From contig CAZXIN010000007.1 in NCBI GenBank assembly GCA_964640795.1, positions 62,001 through 126,000 on the forward strand: DNA of 64,000 nt. The letters run 5' to 3'. The position numbers and the translations under genes were made by a program. Source of the stretch: M269 sp964640795. Lineage in GTDB: Bacteria > Pseudomonadota > Gammaproteobacteria > Enterobacterales > Alteromonadaceae. Numbering within the stretch: position 1 is the first letter of the stretch; each line of letters opens with the position of its first letter. Below the pieces are notes generated by a model. It did no database searches and was not told where the DNA came from. It worked only from the letters and a program-made list of their open reading frames with translations. Below are positions 44,846-52,623 of the stretch, piece after piece.

Positions 44846-46252
44846 TTACATATCAAACTCTTTTAATTTCCTCGTCAGAGTGTTGCGTCCCCAACCAAGT
44901 AGCTTGGCTGCATCTTGCTTACGGCCTCGGGTATATTGTAAAGCTCTATCCAACATAATTTTTTCGAACTCGGGTGTTGCGTCACTCAAGATATTATTTT
45001 TCCCGCTACGTAGCTGCTGATCTGCCCATTCAGCTAGTAGTGTTTGCCAATCACCTGTCGCCTTAACTTGGACGTCAAAGCTTGTAGGTTCATGTAATTC
45101 AGGAGGTAAGTCTTGTGTGAGTACTTCTTTACCACTGGCCATAACCGTTAGCCAACGGCATAAGTTTTCCAATTGGCGAACATTGCCTGGCCATTCAAGC
45201 TGATTCAGCACTTTTTGCGTACTTTTGTTAATTGACTTAGGCTCTACCTCAAGCTCCAACGCTGCTTTGGACATGAAGTGTTGTGTTAATAGTGGTATGT
45301 CTTCTCGACGTTCACTCAAGCTCGGCATATGTATACGGATAACATTTAAGCGATGAAATAAGTCTTCCCTAAATTTACCTTCAGACACTCTTTGTTCAAG
45401 GTTTTGATGGGTTGCTGCAATAATCCTCACATCAACCGAAACCGACTGATGCCCACCTACACGGTAAAACTGACCATCGGACAAAACACGCAATAATCGT
45501 GTTTGCACATCAAGCGGCATATCGCCTATCTCATCTAAAAACAGCGTTCCCCCATGTGCTTGTTCAAATCGCCCTTGTCGCATGGTATTTGCACCAGTGA
45601 ACGCACCTTTCTCATGCCCAAATAATTCGGATTCAATCAAATCAGCCGGAATAGCCGCCATATTCAGTGCAACAAAGTTTTTGGCATGGCGAGGGCTGTG
45701 CACATGTAAGGCTCTTGCAACCAATTCTTTACCCGTACCTGACTGGCCATTGATTAAAACGCTAATACTCGAACGTGACAGCCGGCCGATAGCCCGAAAC
45801 ACCTCCTGCATCGCAGGCGCTTCTCCGATAATCTCAGTGCTCTTTTCTTCAGATGCTTTCTCTAGCTTTTTACTATTTTCTTGCGCATGAGCCAAGGCAC
45901 GCTGCACCAAACTGACTGCGTCATCAATATCAAAAGGTTTAGGTAGGTATTCGAACGCACCACTTTTATAAGCAGTCACTGCACTATCTAAGTCAGAGTG
46001 AGCTGTCATGATGATAATCGGAATATCCGGAAAATCTTGATGGATTTGTTGCATCAGTTCGTTACCATCCATTTGTGGCATACGAACATCAGACACAATG
46101 GCTTGAGGCGGTTGCTCTGCATGCAATTGCATCAACATGTCTTCTGGGTTCTCGAAGCTAAAGCACTCTATATTCGCTGCTTTTAATGCCTTCTGCAAAA
46201 CCCAGCGTATCGAACTATCATCATCTACTATCCATACAGGTGCTGAATTCAT
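44846..46252 (-). CDS. ntrC: Nitrogen regulation response regulator NtrC (NRI)
   Basis: 468 residues. Receiver domain with D10-D12 and phospho-acceptor D55, a sigma-54-interacting AAA+ domain (Walker A GQSGTGKE, the GAFTGA loop in EKGAFTGAN, Walker B FLDEIGDMP) and a C-terminal Fis-type helix-turn-helix (AAKLLGWGRNTLTRKLKEF). When phosphorylated by NtrB it activates sigma-54 promoters such as glnA. Its start overlaps the ntrB stop by four bases. NtrC-type palindromes are present in front of glnA and ntrB in this window. Also named glnG. Confidence 0.97.
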   Translation of the reverse strand: MNSAPVWIVDDDSSIRWVLQKALKAANIECFSFENPEDMLMQLHAEQPPQAIVSDVRMPQMDGNELMQQIHQDFPDIPIIIMTAHSDLDSAVTAYKSGAFEYLPKPFDIDDAVSLVQRALAHAQENSKKLEKASEEKSTEIIGEAPAMQEVFRAIGRLSRSSISVLINGQSGTGKELVARALHVHSPRHAKNFVALNMAAIPADLIESELFGHEKGAFTGANTMRQGRFEQAHGGTLFLDEIGDMPLDVQTRLLRVLSDGQFYRVGGHQSVSVDVRIIAATHQNLEQRVSEGKFREDLFHRLNVIRIHMPSLSERREDIPLLTQHFMSKAALELEVEPKSINKSTQKVLNQLEWPGNVRQLENLCRWLTVMASGKEVLTQDLPPELHEPTSFDVQVKATGDWQTLLAEWADQQLRSGKNNILSDATPEFEKIMLDRALQYTRGRKQDAAKLLGWGRNTLTRKLKEFDM

Positions 46253-47355
46253 ACAGTCGGTTCCTTTCTATCAATAGGTAAATAGATACTAAATTCAGTG
46301 TGGCCAGGCCAACTGTCCAGTTCAATTTTTCCCTTATGGTGCTCAATTAAACGTTGCGCAATCGACAACCCTAACCCCGTCCCATCGTTCTTACTTGTGA
46401 CCATAGGGTAGAAAAGGGTATCTCTTATTTCTTCGGCAATTCCAGGGCCGTCATCTGTAATTTTAATGACAGCCACCAGTGGAAACTGAGTTCCATGTAT
46501 GGTCACTCGTCTTTTTACGCGTGTCTTAAATGTAATATTGCCTTTCCAGCTCACAGCTTGAGCAGCGTTGTGCGTGATATTGAGCACGGTTTGTTGGATT
46601 TTATTTTCATCCAGCCATAAATTCGGAATACTCGGATCATAATCTCGCTCAATAGTGAGTGTTTTTTTACTTTCCAAGTGAATAACGGTACGCACTTTTT
46701 CTAGAATTTGATGCACGTTGTGCCAAGCAAATTGAGGAGGGGTATTTGGTCCAAGTAGGCGGTCAACTAGTCCCCTTAACCTATCAGATTGCTCTATGAT
46801 CATTTGAGTGAATTCCTGAAGTTCACTCTGATCCAGCTCTTTTTCAAGAAGCTGTGCAGCGCCACGAATACCACCTAGAGGATTTTTTATCTCATGTGCC
46901 AATCCACGCACTAAGTGGCGTGCAGCTTGTTGCTGAGCCCATTGCTGGGTTTCCTCAGAAATTCGCTTTTGGTTTTCAATAGGTCGAATTTCCAGCAATA
47001 CGTGTTGCTCGTTTTCAATCATTAAGCTAGAAGCAACCACATCGACAAGTACATGCTTGCCGTCGGCAAACAACATTCTAACCTCACTCGCAGAGAACCC
47101 ATCTTTCGTTTCCAACAAATACAGTAAGCGATGTCTTTCAGCATCAGCATTTGTCCAATGCTTATCAAAAGCTTCATTTTTTAGCCGATTGATACTTTGT
47201 TCAAAAATATTTTCGGCTGCTTGATTGGCATATTGAATACGTAAATGCGCATCCAATACGACAATACCCATTGAAATATGACTAAAAATATTTTCAAAAA
47301 ACACAGTTTGCAACGCCGTCCACTCATAGTAAGCACCATAATGGTGCAAATGCAC
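46249..47355 (-). CDS. ntrB: Nitrogen regulation sensor kinase NtrB (NRII)
   Basis: 368 residues with no membrane segment: N-terminal PAS domain (about 20-110), dimerisation domain with phospho-acceptor His in VRGLAHEIKNPLGGIRGAAQLL, and HATPase (N-box NITHNAAQAV, DDGPGI, GTGLGLSIAQRLI). It phosphorylates or dephosphorylates NtrC according to PII status. The start shown is GTG at 47355; no good ribosome binding site is seen and the beginning (HLHHYGAYYEW) is not conserved, so the start is uncertain. An NtrC-like palindrome overlaps the first codons. Also named glnL. Confidence 0.94.
   Translation of the reverse strand: MHLHHYGAYYEWTALQTVFFENIFSHISMGIVVLDAHLRIQYANQAAENIFEQSINRLKNEAFDKHWTNADAERHRLLYLLETKDGFSASEVRMLFADGKHVLVDVVASSLMIENEQHVLLEIRPIENQKRISEETQQWAQQQAARHLVRGLAHEIKNPLGGIRGAAQLLEKELDQSELQEFTQMIIEQSDRLRGLVDRLLGPNTPPQFAWHNVHQILEKVRTVIHLESKKTLTIERDYDPSIPNLWLDENKIQQTVLNITHNAAQAVSWKGNITFKTRVKRRVTIHGTQFPLVAVIKITDDGPGIAEEIRDTLFYPMVTSKNDGTGLGLSIAQRLIEHHKGKIELDSWPGHTEFSIYLPIDRKEPTV
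47332..47348. promoter_or_regulatory. NtrC-type palindrome at the ntrB start
   Basis: AGCACCATAATGGTGCA matches the NtrC consensus TGCACCWWWWTGGTGCA at 16 of 17 positions. It lies just inside the predicted 5' end of ntrB. Binding would block transcription into ntrBC, as NtrC does at glnLp in E. coli. Confidence 0.6.
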
Positions 47356-47396
47356 TAAAACGACAAACGCTTCTTCAATAAACTAACGAGTAAGTT

Positions 47397-47897
47397 TCAG
47401 TTAGGCCGAATAAAAACGGATGCTCGGTGCATAAACACTTCGATACTATCGCTAGATGCAAGGACCTTGCCCGAACCGCTTAAATAATTGACTTGTAGGT
47501 GGTGAGCGCCGCGATCAACGTTCTGCAGAGTAAAAGAGGGTTGTGTATTAGAAGCCACCTTTTTTCCATCCATCAATAGATGAAACATGCCATTGGCACG
47601 AGGAGTAATCGCTGCAGCAACTCTCATTGTGCCAGTATTGTTGCGCACAGTGGCTTGATCAACAGGTTGTTTGAAGGTGAGCTTATAGTTAACCGCTGGC
47701 CTAGTAGCTGCTGGCACTCTCGCCTTAGCCTTAACAGGGGGTAAGCTAGCACGATTGAGTTTACGAAGCTCAACAGGCTTGGCATTGCCTGAAGGCTTGT
47801 CCGAATAAATAACCCGACCATCCTCAGTAACAATCTTATAAATCGTTTGTGCAGATACAGCGCTAGCAAAGAGTAATAGTAAAACACTCAAACGCAT
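47397..47897 (-). CDS. DUF4124-domain exported protein
   Basis: 166 residues. Signal peptide (cleavage near AVSA-QT), then the DUF4124 motif IYKIVTEDGRVIYSDKPSGNAKPVEL (residues about 19-44), then a proline/alanine-rich linker and a beta domain (about 75-160) resembling an immunoglobulin-like fold (GMFHLLMDGKKVASNTQPSFTLQNVDRGAHHLQV). DUF4124 proteins are common between glnA and ntrB in gammaproteobacteria; their role is unknown. Same strand as both neighbours. Confidence 0.85.
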   Translation of the reverse strand: MRLSVLLLLFASAVSAQTIYKIVTEDGRVIYSDKPSGNAKPVELRKLNRASLPPVKAKARVPAATRPAVNYKLTFKQPVDQATVRNNTGTMRVAAAITPRANGMFHLLMDGKKVASNTQPSFTLQNVDRGAHHLQVNYLSGSGKVLASSDSIEVFMHRASVFIRPN

Positions 47898-47976
47898 GTC
47901 AGCATTACCTCCTTATTAGGGTCTGTATTTTTCCGAATAAATTCGGTTCAGCAGTGAAATACCCTTCACAAAAGGC

Positions 47977-47993
47977 TGCACCATAATGATGCA
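47977..47993. promoter_or_regulatory. NtrC-type palindrome upstream of the DUF4124-ntrBC unit
   Basis: TGCACCATAATGATGCA matches the NtrC consensus at all but one of its specified bases. It is 80 bases upstream of the DUF4124 start and beyond the glnA terminator, suggesting autoregulation of the DUF4124-ntrB-ntrC transcript. Confidence 0.65.
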
Positions 47994-48124
47994 TTGAACG
48001 CCACAAATACATTTTGTGGTAACGATTTTAGCTACGACAAATACACTTGCTGCACAGCTCCGAATAGACCAATTGATACTGATTCAGCTGTACATACAGT
48101 GTAGCCTGTTTTCATAACAATAAA

Positions 48125-48149
48125 AAAGCCCGCTATATTAGCGGGCTTT
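48125..48149 (-). terminator. Rho-independent terminator of glnA
   Basis: AAAGCCCGCT / AGCGGGCTTT stem with loop ATATT; on the minus strand it is followed by a T-rich run. It lies 52 bases past the glnA stop. Confidence 0.92.
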
Positions 48150-48200
48150 ATACACAAGTATTGATTTTAAGCAGCTAAACTAGCCAGCTCATCAATATGA

Positions 48201-49610
48201 TTAAAGGCTGTAGTACATATCAAACTCAACTGGGTGAGTTGTCATGTTCAGGTGTTGTACCTCTTCGCGCTTAAGCTCTAGGTATGCATCAATCATGTCA
48301 TCAGTCATAACACCACCGGCTTTCAAGAAATCACGGTCGTCATCAAGTGCATCAAGTGCTTGTTCAAAAGAGCTCGCTACCGTTGGTATTTCCGCAGCTT
48401 CTTCTGGTGGCAAGTCGTATAAATCTTTATCCATAGAATCACCAGGATGAATCTTGTTCTGAATGCCGTCAAGGCCAGCCATAAGCATGGCAGAGAACGC
48501 GAGATACGGGTTAGCTGTTGGATCAGGGAAGCGAACTTCGATGCGACGTGCTTTTTCGCTGTTAACAAACGGAATACGAATAGACGCAGAGCGGTTACGA
48601 GCAGAGTAAGCTAACATAACCGGCGCTTCGAATCCAGGTACCAAGCGCTTGTAAGAGTTAGTTGATGCATTCGCAAACGCATTGATAGCACGTGCGTGCT
48701 TAATGATACCACCGATGTAATACAGCGCTTCATCAGAAAGTCCTGCATACTTATCACCAGCAAAGATATTCACACCACCTTTACTGATTGACTGGTGACA
48801 GTGCATACCTGAACCATTATCGCCAACAAGAGGCTTAGGCATAAAAGTTGCCGACATACCATAAGCGTGAGCAACATTGTGCACAACATACTTATACACT
48901 TGAATTTCATCAGCTTTTGTAACCATCGAATTAAATTCGGTCGCAATTTCGTTCTGACCAGCCGTTGCAACTTCGTGGTGATGTGCTTCAATGGTTAAGC
49001 CCATTTCTTCCATCACCATACACATAGCCGCTCGAATATCATGGCTTGAATCGACCGGTGGTACAGGGAAATATCCCCCCTTAACACCTGGGCGATGTCC
49101 CATGTTACCTTCTTCGTATTCTGTACCAGAATTCCACTTCGCTTCAGTAGAATTAATCGCGTAGAAAGAACCTGCCATATCGGTATGAAAACGTACGTCG
49201 TCAAACATAAAGAACTCTGGCTCTGGACCAAAGTATGCTTCATCACCAATACCAGTTGATCTCAAGTATTCTTCGGCTCGACGAGCAACAGAACGAGGAT
49301 CACGCTCATAACCTTGCATAGTAGTGGGTTCTAGAATGTCACAACGGACATTAACTTGTGTTTCTTCTGCAAATGGGTCTAGTACAACTGATGTAGGATC
49401 AGGCATTAGAATCATGTCAGATTCATTAATACCTTTCCATCCGGCGATAGAAGAGCCGTCAAACATCTTACCTTCTTCGAAAAAATCTTCGTCTACTGCA
49501 TGAGCAGGAATCGATACGTGTTGTTCCTTACCTTTAGTATCTGTGAAACGTAAGTCGACAAACTTCGCTTCGCTTTCTTGAATCAGGTCTAAGGCCTTCT
49601 CTACTGCCAT
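48201..49610 (-). CDS. glnA: Glutamine synthetase, type I
   Basis: 469 residues (E. coli 469). Signatures FDGSSIAGWKGINESDM, the ATP-binding KPLVGDNGSGMHCHQS, and the adenylylation site Tyr398 in LYDLPPEE, so it should be controlled by GlnE. It makes glutamine from glutamate, ammonia and ATP. GGAGGA lies 6 bases before the ATG. Upstream on the minus strand are a MITE-like insertion (49656-49827), a sigma-54 promoter (49845-49860) and two NtrC sites (49935-49971), so the transcript is predicted to carry the MITE in its leader. Confidence 0.98.
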   Translation of the reverse strand: MAVEKALDLIQESEAKFVDLRFTDTKGKEQHVSIPAHAVDEDFFEEGKMFDGSSIAGWKGINESDMILMPDPTSVVLDPFAEETQVNVRCDILEPTTMQGYERDPRSVARRAEEYLRSTGIGDEAYFGPEPEFFMFDDVRFHTDMAGSFYAINSTEAKWNSGTEYEEGNMGHRPGVKGGYFPVPPVDSSHDIRAAMCMVMEEMGLTIEAHHHEVATAGQNEIATEFNSMVTKADEIQVYKYVVHNVAHAYGMSATFMPKPLVGDNGSGMHCHQSISKGGVNIFAGDKYAGLSDEALYYIGGIIKHARAINAFANASTNSYKRLVPGFEAPVMLAYSARNRSASIRIPFVNSEKARRIEVRFPDPTANPYLAFSAMLMAGLDGIQNKIHPGDSMDKDLYDLPPEEAAEIPTVASSFEQALDALDDDRDFLKAGGVMTDDMIDAYLELKREEVQHLNMTTHPVEFDMYYSL

Positions 49611-49655
49611 AATGTCCTCCAGTAAACGGAATAAAAAAAGAAAAAGTTAGCTCAC

Positions 49656-49827
49656 TAGGGACTGTTGATCTTTGCTGTATACTTTTGCTACGAATGGATT
49701 CACCTAAACACTTTTTGTGCTGCATTACAGGTTTCTGACTTAGGCCAACTATGCCTCCAAACCTGCGCCTTGCTCAAAACGCACTTAGATCGAACAAAAT
49801 TCATACATCAAAGATCAACAGACCCTA
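49656..49827. mobile_element. MITE-like element, copy D, in the glnA leader
   Basis: 172 bp flanked by TA. The inverted ends agree at 21 of 24 positions: left GGGACTGTTGATCTTTGCTG (from 49658), right read inward GGGTCTGTTGATCTTTGATG (from 49825). It has no coding capacity. It lies between the predicted sigma-54 start site (about 49834) and the glnA ribosome binding site, and shares an internal GGTTTCTGACT with copy C. Confidence 0.75.
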
Positions 49828-49844
49828 TAATATCTGCAATCAAA

Positions 49845-49860
49845 AGCTAATATCATGCCA
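49845..49860 (-). promoter_or_regulatory. Sigma-54 promoter of glnA
   Basis: On the minus strand TTGGCATGATATTAGC: the -24 GG and -12 GC are exactly 10 bases apart, and it fits TTGGCAN6TTGC except one base in the -12 box. Predicted start site near 49834. Paired NtrC sites lie about 108 and 128 bases upstream of it, like E. coli glnAp2. Confidence 0.8.
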
Positions 49861-49934
49861 AGCAGGAACAAATTGTTAACGCCCTGTTTTACCTAAGATA
49901 AAGCGAATATTGCAGCTTCGTAAGCCACTCCTAA

Positions 49935-49951
49935 AGCACCAATATTGTGCA
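49935..49951. promoter_or_regulatory. NtrC binding site 1 (glnA)
   Basis: AGCACCAATATTGTGCA, a near-match to TGCACCWWWWTGGTGCA, centred about 108 bases upstream of the predicted glnA start. Confidence 0.75.
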
Positions 49952-49954
49952 TCA

Positions 49955-49971
49955 GACACCATATTGGTGCA
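49955..49971. promoter_or_regulatory. NtrC binding site 2 (glnA)
   Basis: GACACCATATTGGTGCA, 15 of 17 to the NtrC consensus, centred 20 bases (two helical turns) upstream of site 1 so that two dimers can bind on one face. A further half-site-like TTTGGTGCTC lies near 50003. The rest of 49972-50136 shows nothing definite. Confidence 0.8.
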
Positions 49972-50136
49972 TGCGCTAAAAACTAGCACTCACTTTAGTC
50001 AGCTTTGGTGCTCACGTAAAGGGGCGTCTTAGTCACAAAAGGTGCTTTCTTTAAACAATTAATCTAAATGAGATGCTTTGAGCCATCGCTTATTGCTCAT
50101 TAACCCTGTAGAATTCGCCGCCAGTTTTGTACACAT

Positions 50137-50358
50137 TAGAGCGTGCTAACCTTTGTTGTATAGGTTTTGTTCTAAATACAGGTATTTTTGACTGAGGTAT
50201 GGGCTGTTGGACTGAGTGAACTCGACCCGGGTTTCTGACTCCCACATCTATGTAGCCGTAAGTCAATAGCTCTCAGCAGAGCAGCATGCCTTTATAATGA
50301 ATCAGAAACACTGCATTTTTTCATTGCAAAAGTATACAACAAAGGTCAACACGCTCTA
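50137..50358. mobile_element. MITE-like element, copy C, just upstream of typA
   Basis: 222 bp flanked by TA, with the best inverted ends of the family (22 of 24): left GAGCGTGCTAACCTTTGTTG (from 50139), right read inward GAGCGTGTTGACCTTTGTTG (from 50356). No coding capacity. It ends 23 bases before the typA start codon; a TATAAT at 50293-50298 inside it could serve as a -10 box but has no good -35. Confidence 0.8.
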
Positions 50359-50381
50359 GCCAGACTTGTTGAGAGATAGAC

Positions 50382-52223
50382 ATGACAACACCAACTGCCT
50401 CATTAGATAATTTGAGGAATATTGCCATTATTGCCCACGTTGACCACGGAAAAACGACTTTGGTTGACAAGCTTTTACAACAATCTGGCACATTAGAGAG
50501 TCGCGGCGAAGCTGAAGAACGCGTGATGGACTCTAACGACATAGAGAAAGAGCGTGGTATTACCATACTTGCTAAGAATACAGCGATTAAATGGAATGAC
50601 TACCGCATTAACATTGTGGACACCCCTGGACACGCCGACTTCGGTGGTGAAGTAGAGCGCGTGCTTTCGATGGTCGACTCTGTGTTATTACTTGTTGATG
50701 CACAAGAAGGTCCTATGCCGCAAACGCGTTTTGTGACACAAAAAGCATTTGCCCAAGGCTTAAAGCCAATAGTGGTTATCAATAAAATCGACAAACCGAG
50801 TGCACGACCTGATTGGGTTATTGATCAGGTATTTGATCTTTTTGATAACCTTGGTGCAAGTGATGAACAGTTGGACTTCCAAGTGGTCTATGCTTCTGCT
50901 ATTAACGGTTGGGCTTCTCTGGATTCAGATGCGCCAGGCGAAGACATGGAGCCATTGTTCAAAACAATTGTTGAGCAAGTAGAACCACCAGCAACAGATG
51001 TTGATGGTCCTCTACAAATGCAAATTTCACAACTTGACTACAACTCTTATGTTGGTGTTATCGGTGTTGGCCGTATGACACGTGGAACAATTAAGATTAA
51101 TCAACAAGTTGCCGTTATCGATAAAGATGGTAAAAAACGCAATGGTAAAGTCGGCCAAGTATTAGGGTATTTAGGGCTTGAGCGCCACGAGACAGGTTCT
51201 GCTAGCGCAGGCGACATTATCGCAGTGACAGGCCTTGGTGAGCTTAAGATATCCGATACCATTTGTGACGTAAACAATGTTGAAGCCTTACCGGCATTGA
51301 GCGTTGACGAACCAACAGTCACCATGACTTTCCAAGTCAATACCTCTCCATTCGCAGGTAAAGAAGGTAAGTTCGTTACGTCACGTAATATCCTTGAGCG
51401 GTTACACGATGAACTTGTACACAACGTCGCATTACGCGTTGAAGAAACTGCAGATCCAGATAAATTCCGCGTATCTGGTCGTGGTGAGCTACACCTTGGT
51501 ATTTTGATTGAGAACATGCGTCGTGAAGGTTATGAGTTAGCAGTTTCACGTCCAGAAGTTATCATCAAAGAAGTTGACGGTGAAATACAAGAACCTTTTG
51601 AAAATCTAACGGTTGATGTTGAAGAAGAGCATCAAGGTTCCATTATGGAACAGTTAGGCATTCGTAAAGCCGAACTCACTGATATGTCTCCTGACGGCAA
51701 AGGCCGTATTCGCATGGACTTTGAAATTCCAAGCCGTGGCTTAATTGGTTTCCAAACAGAATTCATGACATTAACGTCAGGCTCTGGTTTGCTATACCAT
51801 AGTTTTGATCACTACGGCCCACACAAAGGTGGCCAAATTGGTCAACGTAAGAACGGTGTATTAATAGCCAATGCAACAGGTAAAGCACTCACGAATGCTT
51901 TGTTTAATCTACAAGAACGTGGCCGCTTATTTATCGGGCATGGTGTGGAAGTATATGAAGGCATGGTGATAGGAATCCACAGTCGCGATAACGACCTAAC
52001 CGTTAACGCACTGAAAGGCAAACAGCTAACTAACGTTCGTGCCTCAGGTACTGATGAAGCACAAACACTCGTGCCACCAGTTAAGATGTCTCTGGAACAA
52101 GCACTTGAGTTCATTGACAATGATGAGCTAGTTGAAGTAACACCTGAAAGTATCCGTATTCGCAAGAAATTACTAACAGAAAATGATCGTAAGCGCGCAG
52201 GTAGAGAAAAAGCGAAAAGCTAA
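50382..52223 (+). CDS. typA: Translational GTPase TypA/BipA
   Basis: 613 residues, standard length (E. coli 607). GTPase motifs AHVDHGKTTL (G1), RGITI (G2), DTPGHADFGGEV (G3), NKIDKPSARP (G4); then EF-G-like domains II, III and V and the BipA-specific C-terminal domain with GSGLLYHSFDHYGPHKGG. It binds ribosomes under stress and in the cold and assists 50S assembly. A weak GAGAGATAG ribosome binding site precedes the ATG. MITE copy C directly precedes it, so its native promoter must lie further up or has been replaced. Confidence 0.97.
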   Translation: MTTPTASLDNLRNIAIIAHVDHGKTTLVDKLLQQSGTLESRGEAEERVMDSNDIEKERGITILAKNTAIKWNDYRINIVDTPGHADFGGEVERVLSMVDSVLLLVDAQEGPMPQTRFVTQKAFAQGLKPIVVINKIDKPSARPDWVIDQVFDLFDNLGASDEQLDFQVVYASAINGWASLDSDAPGEDMEPLFKTIVEQVEPPATDVDGPLQMQISQLDYNSYVGVIGVGRMTRGTIKINQQVAVIDKDGKKRNGKVGQVLGYLGLERHETGSASAGDIIAVTGLGELKISDTICDVNNVEALPALSVDEPTVTMTFQVNTSPFAGKEGKFVTSRNILERLHDELVHNVALRVEETADPDKFRVSGRGELHLGILIENMRREGYELAVSRPEVIIKEVDGEIQEPFENLTVDVEEEHQGSIMEQLGIRKAELTDMSPDGKGRIRMDFEIPSRGLIGFQTEFMTLTSGSGLLYHSFDHYGPHKGGQIGQRKNGVLIANATGKALTNALFNLQERGRLFIGHGVEVYEGMVIGIHSRDNDLTVNALKGKQLTNVRASGTDEAQTLVPPVKMSLEQALEFIDNDELVEVTPESIRIRKKLLTENDRKRAGREKAKS

Positions 52224-52254
52224 GCGCCCTAACGCAATATCAGTAAATAAAATC

Positions 52255-52280
52255 AAAGCCAGTTTTCTACTGGCTTTTTT
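52255..52280 (+). terminator. Rho-independent terminator of typA
   Basis: AAAGCCAGT / ACTGGCTTT stem with a 5-base loop and further T residues, 32 bases after the typA stop. Confidence 0.92.
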
Positions 52281-52390
52281 ATTATCTAAAATAAAGTAAC
52301 GTTCATAGTCATGGTCATATACCAATCCATAGTGTTCAGCTCTCACTAAAGATTGTTATTACGCATGGTTTATTCAGAGTTCAGGTTACC

Positions 52391-52623
52391 TAACCTCAAG
52401 TTTGTATAAGAGAATCGATAAAATCTCTTTAAATCAATGCATTGAAGAAACCCCACTCGCTTAAAGACTTTATGATGTCCTATCATTTAAGCCAATGTGA
52501 CTATTTTAGGGGTTATCAAGGCAAGGTTGCGCCACGAGAGCCATTCTCTAGCCAGCAAGCTTAACGCAGAGAAGCCTTAAAATAGGTGCATTGGATGGTT
52601 CGGCTTATACAAACCTGAGGTTA
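52391..52623. mobile_element. Second type of MITE-like element
   Basis: The 20 bases at 52391-52410 (TAACCTCAAGTTTGTATAAG) recur inverted at 52604-52623 with one mismatch. The element of 233 bp begins and ends with TA and has no coding capacity. Its right border coincides with the TAA stop of the amidohydrolase gene. End sequences differ from the family at 44-50 kb. It occupies most of the gap 52281-52620, in which nothing else was seen. Confidence 0.6.
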
